Notes: a model not told the origin generated them from the sequence alone. 64,000 bases of DNA from Acinetobacter sp. A47 (GCF_000805455.1 NZ_JSUS01000032.1:248001-312000); one strand, 5' to 3'. Shown: positions 34,712 to 44,749, counted from the first letter of the stretch. A program made the numbers and translations.

Positions 34712-36262
34712 ATGATGAATCAGCCTGTCGCAAGTGAGTGGAAATTCCCCAGAAAAACCGCCTGGGTCATTTTCGCTGCCATGATCTTTGGCAATTTTAT
34801 GGCCATTCTTGATATCCAGATCGTTGCCAGTTCTTTAAATGAAGTCCAGGCTGGCATGAGCGCCAGCCGCTATGAAGTGACCTGGGTTCAAACGGTCTAT
34901 TTGATTGCCGAGATTATTGCGATTCCGATGTCGAGTATTGTCTCGCGCGTGCTTTCCACACGGGTGTATTACACCATGTGTGCCGTGGGTTTTACCCTGA
35001 GTTCCTTGCTGTGTGCACTGGCGTGGAATCTGGAAAGCTTGCTGGTTTTTCGTGGTATTCAGGGTTTTATGGGCGGTGGCATGATCCCGACCTCGATGAC
35101 TGCACTCTATCTGCTTTTTCCGGAAGCAAAACGTTCATTGCCCCTAGTAACTTTCGGAATGGTCAGTACTTTAGGTCCTGCAATTGGCCCCACGATTGGA
35201 GGCTGGCTCACCAATAATTTTTCATGGCACTGGATGTTCCTGATCAATATCATTCCGGGAATTATGATTGCCACAGTGATTTACTCAGGCCCCAATATTG
35301 ACCGAGCCAATTATTCACTGATCAAGAGCATGGACTGGCTCAGCCTGATTGGCATGGCCATGTTTCTGGGCGGGCTGGAATATTTCCTTGACGAAGGCGC
35401 CCGGCATGACTGGCTTGCAGACTCAGGCGTTCGCATTGCATTTATGATCTGCCTGATCGGGGGCATGATTTTCTTCTCCAGAAGCTTTACCCAGCCGAAG
35501 CCTTTACTGGATTTAAGCGTATTCAAGAACAAGAACTTTACTCTCAGCGCGATTACAACTTTTGTCATCGGCATGGCTTTGTATGGTCTGGGCTATATGA
35601 TTCCGGTTTTTCTGGGGCAGGTGCGGGAAATGAACAGTAGCCAGATTGGTCATGTCATGATGGTGACGGGCGTGGTGATGTTCTGTTTTGCCCCGTTGCT
35701 TGCCTGGCTGATTCCCAACTTTGATACCCGGAAAACGGTATTTGCCGGAATGATACTGGCCGGATTCGGGGTATGGTTGAATTCACATCTTAGCATTCAC
35801 AGTGATTATGACTTTATGTTCTGGCCACAGATCTATCGGGGTATTGGCCTGATGATCTGCCTGATTGTGGTGTCGCATCTGGCCATGAGTACCTTGCCAC
35901 TGAGTAAAGTTGCCGATGCCAGCGGTATTTATAACCTGATGCGTAACATTGGCGGGGCCGTTGGACTGGCCCTGATTAATTCATCCCTGGACTGGCTGAC
36001 CGCCTTGCATGTGACCCAGATCAATCAATACATGACGCCACAAAACTGGCTTTTTGTCGAAAGGCTCGATCAGCTTACCGCACAATATCAGGAGGTCGGT
36101 ACAGATGCCCGGCAGATCGCGCTGAGTGTAATTTACCGCGATATCCATTATCAGGCGCTCACATCTAGTTTTAATGATTTATTACGCATGCTCGCAATCA
36201 TTATGTTTGTGACCGCATTTTTAACCATCTTTATGGACCGGGGGAAGAAAATGGATATGTAG
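34712..36262 (+). CDS. DHA2 family MFS exporter (EmrB-like)
   Basis: The 516-residue protein has 14 predicted membrane segments and the DHA2 motifs: AILDIQIVASSL in helix 1, the antiporter motif C (GPAIGPTIGGWL) in helix 5, and a loop with VQTVYLIAEIIAIP. It uses the proton gradient to export amphipathic compounds, here presumably with the preceding fusion protein. Its linkage to a GH3 synthetase points to export of an endogenous amide rather than of drugs only. Confidence 0.9.
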   Translation: MMNQPVASEWKFPRKTAWVIFAAMIFGNFMAILDIQIVASSLNEVQAGMSASRYEVTWVQTVYLIAEIIAIPMSSIVSRVLSTRVYYTMCAVGFTLSSLLCALAWNLESLLVFRGIQGFMGGGMIPTSMTALYLLFPEAKRSLPLVTFGMVSTLGPAIGPTIGGWLTNNFSWHWMFLINIIPGIMIATVIYSGPNIDRANYSLIKSMDWLSLIGMAMFLGGLEYFLDEGARHDWLADSGVRIAFMICLIGGMIFFSRSFTQPKPLLDLSVFKNKNFTLSAITTFVIGMALYGLGYMIPVFLGQVREMNSSQIGHVMMVTGVVMFCFAPLLAWLIPNFDTRKTVFAGMILAGFGVWLNSHLSIHSDYDFMFWPQIYRGIGLMICLIVVSHLAMSTLPLSKVADASGIYNLMRNIGGAVGLALINSSLDWLTALHVTQINQYMTPQNWLFVERLDQLTAQYQEVGTDARQIALSVIYRDIHYQALTSSFNDLLRMLAIIMFVTAFLTIFMDRGKKMDM

Positions 36263-36421
36263 CGATTTCAATCATAGAGGGTGATCGGCAAACAATGACA
36301 AAACAACAGGGCTTAATAACAACATAACCCTTGATAAGAAAACAACTTTTATAAGCGTTTTTTGATATCTCTTTTATGAGGTAGGGGAACTCGCGTAGCC
36401 AGATTTAGAGGTAAAAGTATT

Positions 36422-37240
36422 ATGATTCAGACAACATATAAACTGATTTCAAAATTAAACCAGAAAGAAACCACCTATGGCCAATATTTTGAAAAAGAGC
36501 AAATTGATCTTGACCGATTAAAAGTAATGTATTCGATCTATGAGCAATATTATGAAAATACCAGATTTTCTATTTTTCTAGAGGATTTTAAAAAGAAAAG
36601 TGGCGCTATCCTGATTTTTAATAGCCAGACCGATGAAATTGTGGGTTTTTCTACTGTTGTTGTACAGCATTTCTATTTAAATGGTAAGGACTATACCGTT
36701 TTATTTAGTGGCGATACCGTCATTTTGAGAGAATTCTGGGGAACCCGTACACTTCAAAGCACCATGCTCAAGTTAATGATCAAGCTCAGAATTAGATATC
36801 CATTTAATGAATTGTACTGGTTATTAATTTCTAAAGGTTATAAGACCTATTTATTACTTGCCAATAATTATTATGTGTATTATCCGAATATCAAGGATGA
36901 AAATCAGCACCTGTCCTCGGTGATTGAACACTACTGCGAAAATTTCTTTGGCGAATATTACGATAAAGAAGCCGGCTTATTGAATTTTGGCGATGATTAT
37001 CAACCGTTAAAAGGGGATATCGCGCCGATTACGGCTGAAATGCGGGAAAAGAATCCGAATATCCATTTCTTTGAGCAAAAGAACCCAACCTGGACGGTTG
37101 GCACTGAACTGCCTTGTATTGGACGTCTGGGCTGGAAAGATATTGCCCGTTTCCCAATCAAGTTGATGAGGAAACCGGTAAGCAAAGGCAAGTGTGAGGC
37201 CTTTTTAAGCTCAAAAGGTCGCAGGGAGGCTATTCAATGA
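36422..37240 (+). CDS. GNAT-like acyltransferase domain protein
   Basis: The 272-residue protein is not a family I can name with certainty. It contains a GNAT-like core: SGAILIFNSQTDEIVGFSTVV, FSGDTVILREFWGTRTLQSTMLK (position of the acyl-CoA loop) and ELYWLLISKGYKTYLLLANNY. It overlaps the GH3 gene by 4 nt, so translation is coupled. Probably it transfers an acyl group in the same pathway, or modifies the substrate of the synthetase. Confidence 0.55.
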   Translation: MIQTTYKLISKLNQKETTYGQYFEKEQIDLDRLKVMYSIYEQYYENTRFSIFLEDFKKKSGAILIFNSQTDEIVGFSTVVVQHFYLNGKDYTVLFSGDTVILREFWGTRTLQSTMLKLMIKLRIRYPFNELYWLLISKGYKTYLLLANNYYVYYPNIKDENQHLSSVIEHYCENFFGEYYDKEAGLLNFGDDYQPLKGDIAPITAEMREKNPNIHFFEQKNPTWTVGTELPCIGRLGWKDIARFPIKLMRKPVSKGKCEAFLSSKGRREAIQ

Positions 37241-38823
37241 AACCGAAAGAATGGCTGACCACAGCTTCGCACCTGATTTTAAAGCAATGGTGTAATACCT
37301 CTGACCGGAGTTTTAAAAAGGGCTTTGGTGCTCTAGAGGCGACCCAGCGCCAAATTTTACATTCAATTTTACAAAGCGCTCATTTAGCCCGGGATCAGGG
37401 CGTCACCAGTTATGAGCAATTTGCCAGCACATTTCCAGCAAGTCGCTATAGTGACTGGCGTGAACAGATCCAGCAGTATCGTGAACAAAAGCTCGCGCTT
37501 TCCAGCAGCAAGCTGGTCCGTTTCCAGCCAACCAGTGGTTCAAGCGAACAGATCAAGTTTATTCCGTATACCAAGCTGTTTCTGGATGAGCTTGATCATG
37601 CCATTGCGCCGTGGATGGCCAGCATGTACCGCAAATGTCCACAACTTGGTTCGGGAACACATTACTGGTCGGTTTCATGGTTACCTGAAAGCCAGCGAGA
37701 AGTGTTAAAAGACAAGAACCTGAATGATGACAGCGCCTTGCTGGGAGTGGGTAAGCGGATTTTATCCAAGTTTACCCAGGCCGTTCCCAGCAATGTTGCG
37801 TTTGCAGCCAATGCTGATGATGCGTTATTTGCAACGGTTTGCTATCTCGTTGCCAACCGTCATCTGGCGATGATCTCGGTCTGGAGCCCGACCTTTGCAT
37901 TGCAGTTGCTTGAACGGCTGGAATCGCTACAACAGGAAGTGATTGAAGTACTGGAAAGTGGCTTATGGGGGGCACGCCAGCATTCCCTGAAAGAGGTCAC
38001 AGCCCCTTATAGCCCGGAAAGTGCACAGGCCCTGATCAACAGCTCGAATGGCGAACAGATTGATTTTAAGCAGCTTTGGCCAAGATTAAGTCTGGTTTCG
38101 AGCTGGGATACCGCCGGCTCCAGCGCTTGGGCAGAAAAACTAAAACAGAGATTGCCCGGCGTACAGTTTGAGGGGAAAGGATTATGGGCGACCGAAGGTG
38201 TGGTGACCATTCCTTATAATGATCAATATCCGCTTGCCTATCAGAGTCATTTTTATGAATTTGAATATCTGGAAGGCGAAAAACAGGGCCAGATCATTCC
38301 GTCATGGCAACTGAAGCTCGGTGATGTGGTAAGCCCGATTTTGACTTCAGGTAACGGCTTACTACGTTATTGTCTGGATGATTGCCTGCATGTCACTGGC
38401 TTCCTCGAACAAATTCCATGTTTTGAATTTCAGGGACGCCGCTTCGGGGTCGATCTGGTGGGAGAGAAACTTGCGCCTGAAACAGCCCGGCAATTGCTGA
38501 CACAGCTCAATGATACCCAGTCCAAGGCGATTTCCCTGCTCGCTGTTGATACCGAACAGCAGGTCAAACCATTTTATTGTGTCCTGTTTGAAGGTGAGAT
38601 CCACCACAGTATCAACGATGAGTATATCGACCGTCTTTTACGGCAAAACTTCCATTATGAGCTTGCCCGTAATCTGGGACAGCTGGATCGTCCACAAATC
38701 CGGCAGGCCAGTAATGGATGGAATGCCTATAAAAAACTGGTGATGTTGGATGGCATCATTGAAGGCAATATCAAGCCTGAACCGTTAAAGAAAATTACCC
38801 TGAATAGTCTGGAACAACTATGA
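37237..38823 (+). CDS. GH3 family acyl-acid amido synthetase
   Basis: The 528-residue protein shows the GH3 adenylating signature FQPTSGSSEQIKFIPYT near residues 91-107, followed by WSVSWLPES, the SWDTAGSSAW region and ATEGVVTIPYN plus GLLRYCLDDCLHVTGF in the second ATP-binding part. GH3 enzymes activate a carboxylic acid with ATP and join it to an amino acid or amine; plant members conjugate auxin or jasmonate. Bacterial members are little studied. It is overlapped by ATGA on both sides, between a GNAT-like gene and a TolC gene. Confidence 0.85.
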   Translation: MKPKEWLTTASHLILKQWCNTSDRSFKKGFGALEATQRQILHSILQSAHLARDQGVTSYEQFASTFPASRYSDWREQIQQYREQKLALSSSKLVRFQPTSGSSEQIKFIPYTKLFLDELDHAIAPWMASMYRKCPQLGSGTHYWSVSWLPESQREVLKDKNLNDDSALLGVGKRILSKFTQAVPSNVAFAANADDALFATVCYLVANRHLAMISVWSPTFALQLLERLESLQQEVIEVLESGLWGARQHSLKEVTAPYSPESAQALINSSNGEQIDFKQLWPRLSLVSSWDTAGSSAWAEKLKQRLPGVQFEGKGLWATEGVVTIPYNDQYPLAYQSHFYEFEYLEGEKQGQIIPSWQLKLGDVVSPILTSGNGLLRYCLDDCLHVTGFLEQIPCFEFQGRRFGVDLVGEKLAPETARQLLTQLNDTQSKAISLLAVDTEQQVKPFYCVLFEGEIHHSINDEYIDRLLRQNFHYELARNLGQLDRPQIRQASNGWNAYKKLVMLDGIIEGNIKPEPLKKITLNSLEQL

Positions 38824-40136
38824 AGAAGGGGAACAGACTATTCAACACGGGAGTTTTGCCTTTCCGGTCTGTCCTGTTGGGGGCATTACTGATTTCAAAT
38901 GCCCTGCATGCCATGACGCTGGATGAGGCACTGTCTGCAAGTTTAAGACATGAAAGTCAGCTACAGGTTAGCCGTCTTAGTGTTAACCAATCCACAGCAA
39001 TGCTGGAACAGGCCAGACAGCGTGATGGATTAAAGCTTAATCTGGTCGGGCAACTTGATTATGAGCGGGTGGAAACACCAGCTCAGGTCATGTTCCCGAC
39101 AGAGGGCAATCGTAAGGGACGCAGCCTGCAATTGCAGCTGGATTATCCGGTATATACCGCCGGACGGCATCGTCTGGGGATCGAGGTTGCCAAAAACCAG
39201 TTATCTGCCCAGGCACAGGGACTGTCTGACCAGCGATCGGAAACGATCCTGAACACAGTCATGGTCTATACCGATGTCTTGAAGAAAAAAGCGATTCTGG
39301 AATTACGCAAAAAAACCATGTCCAATCTGCAACGTTCTCTTTATGAATCGCAACGGCGTTTTGATGTCGGCATGATTACCCGTGCCGATCTGGCCCAGGT
39401 TCTGGCGCAGGTGGCTCAGGGACAAGCCGATATTACCCAGGCACAATCCAATCTCACGGTAAGTGAAGCGCAGTTTTATCAAATTACCGGCCTCAGCGCA
39501 GAGAATCTGGTTGCCATCAAACAGTTGCCCGCAATTCCTGCCAGTGTCGATGAAATTTTGGCAAGGACGCACAATCATCCTGCACTGATACGGGCAAAAT
39601 ATGAGAAACAGGCTGCTGAAAAGCAATATGCCTTAACCAGACGTGAACTCTGGCCAACCGTACTGCTGACCAGCCGTGCCGGCAAGCAGCATGAAGCCAG
39701 CTATATAGGCTCTGAAAGTAATAACTACATGGTTGGCGTGCAATTAAATGTGCCACTTTATGATGATGGCTTGAATCGGGCCAATATCAGAAAGGCACAG
39801 GCTGATGTCGATCTGGCCAACCAGAAGATCAGGGCACTTGAGCTAGATTTGAAGCAGCGCGCTCAAACCAGTTACGCACAACTGCAAAGCATCAGGCAAA
39901 ACAAAGATGCCTTGCAAAATGCCATCGATGCAGCATCAATTGCCTTTATTTACACCAGAAAAGAGTTTGATTTAGGGACAAAAACCACATTTGACCTACT
40001 AAATACAGAACAAAAATTACTGGACGTCCAGACCCAGAAAACCGTCAATGAACAGGATGAGGTTGTTTTTGTCTATCAACTCCTGGACCAGATGGGACAA
40101 TTGAACCAGCTGGTTTTACCCCAGACTACAGAATAA
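38820..40136 (+). CDS. TolC family outer membrane channel
   Basis: The 438-residue protein has a signal peptide (about 1-32, ending NALHA) and two outer-membrane efflux repeats with long helices (TLDEALSASLRHESQLQVS, RFDVGMITRADLAQVLAQVAQ, RKEFDLGTKTTFDLLNTEQKLLDVQ). It would complete the exporter formed by the EmrA-like and EmrB-like proteins. It overlaps the GH3 gene by 4 nt, tying synthesis to export. Confidence 0.92.
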   Translation: MKKGNRLFNTGVLPFRSVLLGALLISNALHAMTLDEALSASLRHESQLQVSRLSVNQSTAMLEQARQRDGLKLNLVGQLDYERVETPAQVMFPTEGNRKGRSLQLQLDYPVYTAGRHRLGIEVAKNQLSAQAQGLSDQRSETILNTVMVYTDVLKKKAILELRKKTMSNLQRSLYESQRRFDVGMITRADLAQVLAQVAQGQADITQAQSNLTVSEAQFYQITGLSAENLVAIKQLPAIPASVDEILARTHNHPALIRAKYEKQAAEKQYALTRRELWPTVLLTSRAGKQHEASYIGSESNNYMVGVQLNVPLYDDGLNRANIRKAQADVDLANQKIRALELDLKQRAQTSYAQLQSIRQNKDALQNAIDAASIAFIYTRKEFDLGTKTTFDLLNTEQKLLDVQTQKTVNEQDEVVFVYQLLDQMGQLNQLVLPQTTE

Positions 40137-40147
40137 GTGAACCATAA

Positions 40148-41311
40148 ATGCAGACACATTCTTCATCCATAGAAAACACCCTGATTACACGAGAAGCGAC
40201 ATTGGCAGATGATCAGGCATTAAGGCAGTTGATTGCCGTGCCGATGACCACCAAGGGGGTGCAGATCAGTTTTCAGCGAGAACCGAGCTATTTCAAGGCA
40301 TCGGATATCCTGTACCGTCACAAGCTTCATGTGGTGATTGAAGATACGGAAAACCAGAAAAACGTAGCCTGCTATAGCAATGGTTACCGGCCTTGCCATG
40401 TTAACCGGAAAGTACAGAACCTCAGATATGCCAGTGACTTACGTGTAGATCATCAGTATCGTGGTAAATCGCTGGTCAGGATGCTGGGGCAGCATGTGAA
40501 AAACAGCATGCATGCGCCGGATTTTAGCCAGATGATTATATTTGATGATAATCATGCTGCGCGTGCTGCCATACAAACGGGTAAATCAGGCATGCCTGAC
40601 TATTATGATGAAGGACTGATTGAAACCCTGACGCTGACACATCTTGGCAACAACCGGAAAATCAAGGCCTTTATAGAGCATACAGCCCACAAAGCAACCA
40701 GCATTAACGGGATAAAATCTTGTGTGGCAGGTCCTGAACATCTGGCCGCAATGAATGCGTTTATTGCCGAAATGTCACAGCATTATAATTTTATTCCGGC
40801 CTATGATTTTGAAGAGCTGCATCAGGGACATCACTATTTTTCAGGGCTTCAGCTGTCCGATTTTCGCCTCTATTTTGAACATGACCAACTGGTCGGCATG
40901 TATGGTTTATGGAACCAGCATGGTATTAAGCAGACCAAAATCCTGCATTACAGCCCGGCCATTGCGGTATTCCGCCCTCTATATAATCTTCTGACCGGTA
41001 TTACCAAAAGCATGCCATTGCCTAAAACCGGTCAGTCGCTGAAATACCATGTCCTGCACAGCTTGCTGTGCCATCCTGATAATTTGGCCTTACATCATCA
41101 AATGCTGGAAGATGCCTATAAACAGTCAAAACAGCAGGGAGTAGGTGTGGTGAGTTTTACACTTTCACATAAAGATCCACGTTACCAGCTTAACCGCTTT
41201 TATACCGGGGAGCGGTTAACCGGTATGCATGGTTTTATTAGTTTTCAGGGCGATCCACGCCCCAATTTTGACAACAGTCTAATTCCGTATCTGGAAGTTG
41301 GACGAATCTGA
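40148..41311 (+). CDS. GNAT family N-acetyltransferase, two-domain
   Basis: The 387-residue protein begins with a GNAT domain: ITREATLADDQALRQLI, then the acetyl-CoA binding segment DLRVDHQYRGKSLVRMLG (R-x-x-G-K/G-x-x-x pattern) near 100-117. The second half (about 190-380) looks like a degenerate second GNAT domain (ILHYSPAIAVF, GVGVVSFTLSHKDP). It starts 11 nt after the TolC gene and is the last gene of the cluster, so it probably acylates an amine in the GH3 product or precursor. Confidence 0.7.
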   Translation: MQTHSSSIENTLITREATLADDQALRQLIAVPMTTKGVQISFQREPSYFKASDILYRHKLHVVIEDTENQKNVACYSNGYRPCHVNRKVQNLRYASDLRVDHQYRGKSLVRMLGQHVKNSMHAPDFSQMIIFDDNHAARAAIQTGKSGMPDYYDEGLIETLTLTHLGNNRKIKAFIEHTAHKATSINGIKSCVAGPEHLAAMNAFIAEMSQHYNFIPAYDFEELHQGHHYFSGLQLSDFRLYFEHDQLVGMYGLWNQHGIKQTKILHYSPAIAVFRPLYNLLTGITKSMPLPKTGQSLKYHVLHSLLCHPDNLALHHQMLEDAYKQSKQQGVGVVSFTLSHKDPRYQLNRFYTGERLTGMHGFISFQGDPRPNFDNSLIPYLEVGRI

Positions 41312-41372
41312 CTGTAATGCCCAAAATTCCTCAAGCGTTTCAGGCATTGAGGAATATTCGGGCTAGATAAGG

Positions 41373-41843
41373 CTAGGCTTTGAGGGCTTTGGCATACTCA
41401 ACCAGTTGATCGATTACGGTTCCCCAACCTTCAAAAAAGCCCATGTTTTCATGTTGCTGACGGGCTTCAGCAGAACGGTGTCTGGCAATTGCAGTATATC
41501 TGGTGGCGCCATTGCCTACATCTTCAAGCAACAGAATCGCAGTCATAAACGGATGTTCTGCCGGTTTCCAGTCTTCTGTATAGGTATCGGTAAAGACCAG
41601 TTTTTCACCGTCAATCACTTCAAGATAGACGCCTTCATTCTTGATTTCGTTGCCGTCTACATCAAAAACTGTATTGAATTTTCCGCCAACTCTTAAATCG
41701 ATTTCACAGGCTTTGACAGAGTGTGGACGGGGAATAAAAAAGTGCCGAACATGCTCGGGGGTAGTCCAGCATTCCCAGACCAGTTCACGCGGAACCTCAA
41801 TCACTCTTTCCAGTTTTAAATCAGTCTTCGGGTCCAGTTTCAT
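41373..41843 (-). CDS. SRPBCC/AHSA1 family protein
   Basis: The 156-residue protein has the AHSA1 START-like fold pattern: LERVIEVPRELVWECWTTPEHVRHFF, VGGKFNTVFDVDG, MTAILLLEDVGNGATRYT and the terminal FFEGWGTVIDQLVEY. These proteins bind hydrophobic ligands; function is mostly unknown. It overlaps an ArsR-type regulator gene by 23 nt, a very common bacterial pairing, so the regulator controls it. Confidence 0.9.
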   Translation of the reverse strand: MKLDPKTDLKLERVIEVPRELVWECWTTPEHVRHFFIPRPHSVKACEIDLRVGGKFNTVFDVDGNEIKNEGVYLEVIDGEKLVFTDTYTEDWKPAEHPFMTAILLLEDVGNGATRYTAIARHRSAEARQQHENMGFFEGWGTVIDQLVEYAKALKA

Positions 41844-42180
41844 TTTGTCTTTTCCTTTTTAATTCGAGTGCATAACGATCAAACTGATTAAGTCTTTGTT
41901 GCCAGATCATCCGTTGCTCACTTAACCAGTCTTGCATAGGTGTGAAAGCATCGGGAGCTAGCGCACAAGTTCTGATTCGTCCATTTTTTTCAGAATAAAT
42001 CAGCCCGGCATCTTCTAACCTGTTTAAATGCTTGAGAAAAGATGGCAGAGCCATATCGTGCTGTTCAGCCAGTTCGGTAATGGTAGCTGGCCCAAAAGAC
42101 AGCCGCGTTAAGATGTCTCTACGCGTCGGATCACTGAGTGCACTGAACAACACATCGAGTCTAGAATCATACTTAGCCAT
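41821..42180 (-). CDS. ArsR family helix-turn-helix regulator
   Basis: The 119-residue protein has a winged helix (LFSALSDPTRRDILTRLSFG, ITELAEQHDMALPSFLKHLNRLEDAGLI). It lacks the CxC metal site of metal-sensing ArsR proteins and belongs to the group paired with AHSA1/SRPBCC genes. It is first in a two-gene operon and probably represses its own transcription. Confidence 0.9.
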   Translation of the reverse strand: MAKYDSRLDVLFSALSDPTRRDILTRLSFGPATITELAEQHDMALPSFLKHLNRLEDAGLIYSEKNGRIRTCALAPDAFTPMQDWLSEQRMIWQQRLNQFDRYALELKRKRQNETGPED

Positions 42181-42526
42181 AAAGCTAAGTATTGTATATT
42201 TATTGACCCGATGTCAATAGTGCTTAGAACACGGGTTAAGGTGAATAGCCCGATTGTAGCGATGGACAAGTAACACCCGAAAGGCGATCAGCCCCTCGAT
42301 ATTTCTAATTGTTCATAAAAAGGCTAGAAAAACAGACAAAAGTTATCAATTACACAAAATGCTTCTATAATAGCGCCCATTATTACTAAGGTCAGTGTGT
42401 AGATAAAGTGACAAGATGACCTTAGCCACAGTTTTTCTAAGTCTATTGCTTATCTACGATTCGGCTTATAAATCCATATTTTCAATCTTATGTGCTTGCA
42501 ACACATAAGAATATTTAGGTGCTCGC
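42181..42526. other. intergenic region between ArsR and ycaO genes
   Basis: Contains the divergent promoters of the ArsR and YcaO genes. Repeats of GTAGATAA / TTATCTAC occur at about 42400 and 42450. No gene or structured RNA that I can support. Confidence 0.4.
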
Positions 42527-44731
42527 ATGGAAATCAAGGTTAATTATCTCGACAATCTTCGACAAGAAGCGAAGTTTGATGATTTTACGGTAATCGCCGA
42601 TCAGCCAATCCGCTATAAAGGTGATGGCTCAGCACCAGGCCCATTTGACTATTTCCTCGCTTCATCTGCATTGTGTGCTGCCTATTTCGTGAAGGTATAT
42701 TGTGCTGCACGCAACATTCCAACAGACAACATCCGTTTATCACAAAACAATATTGTTGATCCGGAAAACCGCTATAAACAGATTTTTAAGATTCAGGTCG
42801 AATTACCTGCCGATATTTCGGAAAAAGACCGTCAGGGAATCTTGCGTTCCATTGACCGCTGTACAGTCAAGAAAGTGATCCAGACCGGCCCGGAGTTTGT
42901 GATCGAAGAAGTAGAAAGCATTGATGCGGATGCACAAGCATTGCTGATGCCAAGCCTGACATCGGAAAACAATACCTATATTCTGGGCAAAGACCTGCCA
43001 CTCGAACAGACCATTGCCAATATGTCCGAAATTCTGGCCGGCTTAGGCATGAAGATCGAAATCGCATCGTGGCGCAATATTGTACCGAATGTCTGGTCAT
43101 TACATATCCGTGATGCACAATCGCCGATGTGTTTTACCAACGGCAAAGGCTCAACCAAAGAAAGTGCTTTGGCATCGGCTCTGGGGGAGTTTATCGAGCG
43201 TTTAAATTGCAACTTCTTCTATAACGACCAGTTCTGGGGCGAAGAAATTGCCAATGCCGAATTTGTACATTATCCAGATGAGAAATGGTTTAAACCGGGC
43301 CCAAATGGCGAGTTGCCAGCAGAAATTCTGGATGAATACTGCCTTGAAATTTACAACCCGGATGATGAGTTACTTGGTACACGCCTGTACGATACCAACT
43401 CAGGAAATACCGAACGCGGGATTTGTTCACTGCCATTTGTTCGGCAGTCAGACAATGAAGTGGTGTATTTCCCTTCAAACCTGATCGAGAACCTATACCT
43501 CAGTAATGGTATGAGTGCAGGCAATACCCTGGCAGAAGCACAGGTGCAATGCCTGTCTGAAATTTTTGAACGTGCGGTCAAGCGTGAAATCTTGGAAGGC
43601 GAGATTGTATTACCTGATGTACCACAAGAGGTGTTGGCAAAATATCCAGGTATTGTGGCAGGTATCCAGGGCTTGGAAGAACAAGGTTTCCCTGTACTGG
43701 TGAAGGATGCCTCATTAGGCGGTCAATTCCCGGTAATGTGCGTGACTTTAATGAACCCGCGTACAGGTGGTGTATTTGCCTCATTTGGTGCACATCCAAG
43801 CTTTGAAGTGGCATTAGAGCGTAGTTTGACCGAGTTACTGCAAGGCCGTAGTTTTGAAGGGTTAAACGATCTGCCACAGCCGACATTCCAGAGCAATGCA
43901 GTCACTGAACCCAACAACTTCGTTGAGCATTTTATTGACTCAAGTGGTCTGGTTTCTTGGCGTTTCTTTAGTGCCAAATCGGATTACGATTTTGTTGAGT
44001 GGGACTTCACCAATGATGGTAACAACTCGAATGCTGAAGAAGCAGCGGAACTGTTTGGCATCCTTGAAGAAATGGGCAAAGAGGTCTACATGGCCGTGTA
44101 TGAGCATTTAGGTGCAACCGCATGTCGTATCTTGGTACCTGATTATTCTGAGATTTATCTGGTTGAAGACCTAATCTGGGACAACACCAATAAAGCCTTA
44201 CTGTTCCGTGAAGATATCCTGAACCTGCACCGGCTGGATGAAGCACAGCTTGAAGCTCTGGTTGAACGTTTAGAAGAATGTGAACTGGATGATTACACCG
44301 AAATCACTACCCTGATCGGAATCGAGTTTGATGACAATACCGTATGGGGACAATTAACCATTCTGGAACTCAAACTCCTGATTTATCTTGCATTGCAACA
44401 GTTTGAGGAAGCGAAGGAACTGGTTGAGACCTTCTTGCAATACAATACCAATACTGTAGAACGCGGGTTGTTCTATCAATGCATGAATGTGGTGTTAGAA
44501 GTTTTACTAGATGATGAAATGGAACTGGAAGATTACGACACCAATTTCCGCCGTATGTTTGGCAATGAACGTATGGATGCCGTGGTTGGTTCTGTGGAAG
44601 GTACGGTTCGCTTCTATGGCTTGACACCAACCAGCATGAAACTGGAAGGGCTTGATCGTCATTTACGTCTCATCGACAGTTATAAAAAATTGCATAAAGC
44701 ACGGGCAAAAGCAGTCGGCTTAAATGTCTAA
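42527..44731 (+). CDS. ycaO: OsmC-YcaO fusion protein
   Basis: The 734-residue protein joins an OsmC-like domain (about 1-135, with a Cys in SSALCAAYFVKVYCAA) to a YcaO domain (about 150-560) carrying the ATP-binding acidic pattern KESALASALGEFIERLNCNFF, EAQVQCLSEIFERAVKRE and SFEVALERSLTELLQGR, then an acidic helical C-terminal region. YcaO enzymes activate amide backbones with ATP; the E. coli protein has been linked to ribosomal S12 methylthiolation, others make thiazolines or thioamides. No precursor peptide gene is adjacent, so a housekeeping role is more likely. Confidence 0.9.
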   Translation: MEIKVNYLDNLRQEAKFDDFTVIADQPIRYKGDGSAPGPFDYFLASSALCAAYFVKVYCAARNIPTDNIRLSQNNIVDPENRYKQIFKIQVELPADISEKDRQGILRSIDRCTVKKVIQTGPEFVIEEVESIDADAQALLMPSLTSENNTYILGKDLPLEQTIANMSEILAGLGMKIEIASWRNIVPNVWSLHIRDAQSPMCFTNGKGSTKESALASALGEFIERLNCNFFYNDQFWGEEIANAEFVHYPDEKWFKPGPNGELPAEILDEYCLEIYNPDDELLGTRLYDTNSGNTERGICSLPFVRQSDNEVVYFPSNLIENLYLSNGMSAGNTLAEAQVQCLSEIFERAVKREILEGEIVLPDVPQEVLAKYPGIVAGIQGLEEQGFPVLVKDASLGGQFPVMCVTLMNPRTGGVFASFGAHPSFEVALERSLTELLQGRSFEGLNDLPQPTFQSNAVTEPNNFVEHFIDSSGLVSWRFFSAKSDYDFVEWDFTNDGNNSNAEEAAELFGILEEMGKEVYMAVYEHLGATACRILVPDYSEIYLVEDLIWDNTNKALLFREDILNLHRLDEAQLEALVERLEECELDDYTEITTLIGIEFDDNTVWGQLTILELKLLIYLALQQFEEAKELVETFLQYNTNTVERGLFYQCMNVVLEVLLDDEMELEDYDTNFRRMFGNERMDAVVGSVEGTVRFYGLTPTSMKLEGLDRHLRLIDSYKKLHKARAKAVGLNV

Positions 44732-44749
44732 AAGATATTCATTATCGTT

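Noticed and set aside
41324-41353. Inverted repeat ATTCCTCA / TGAGGAAT between the GNAT and AHSA1 genes.
   Set aside because: The loop is long (about 14 nt) and neither strand has a good T-tract, so I do not call a terminator although weak termination is possible.
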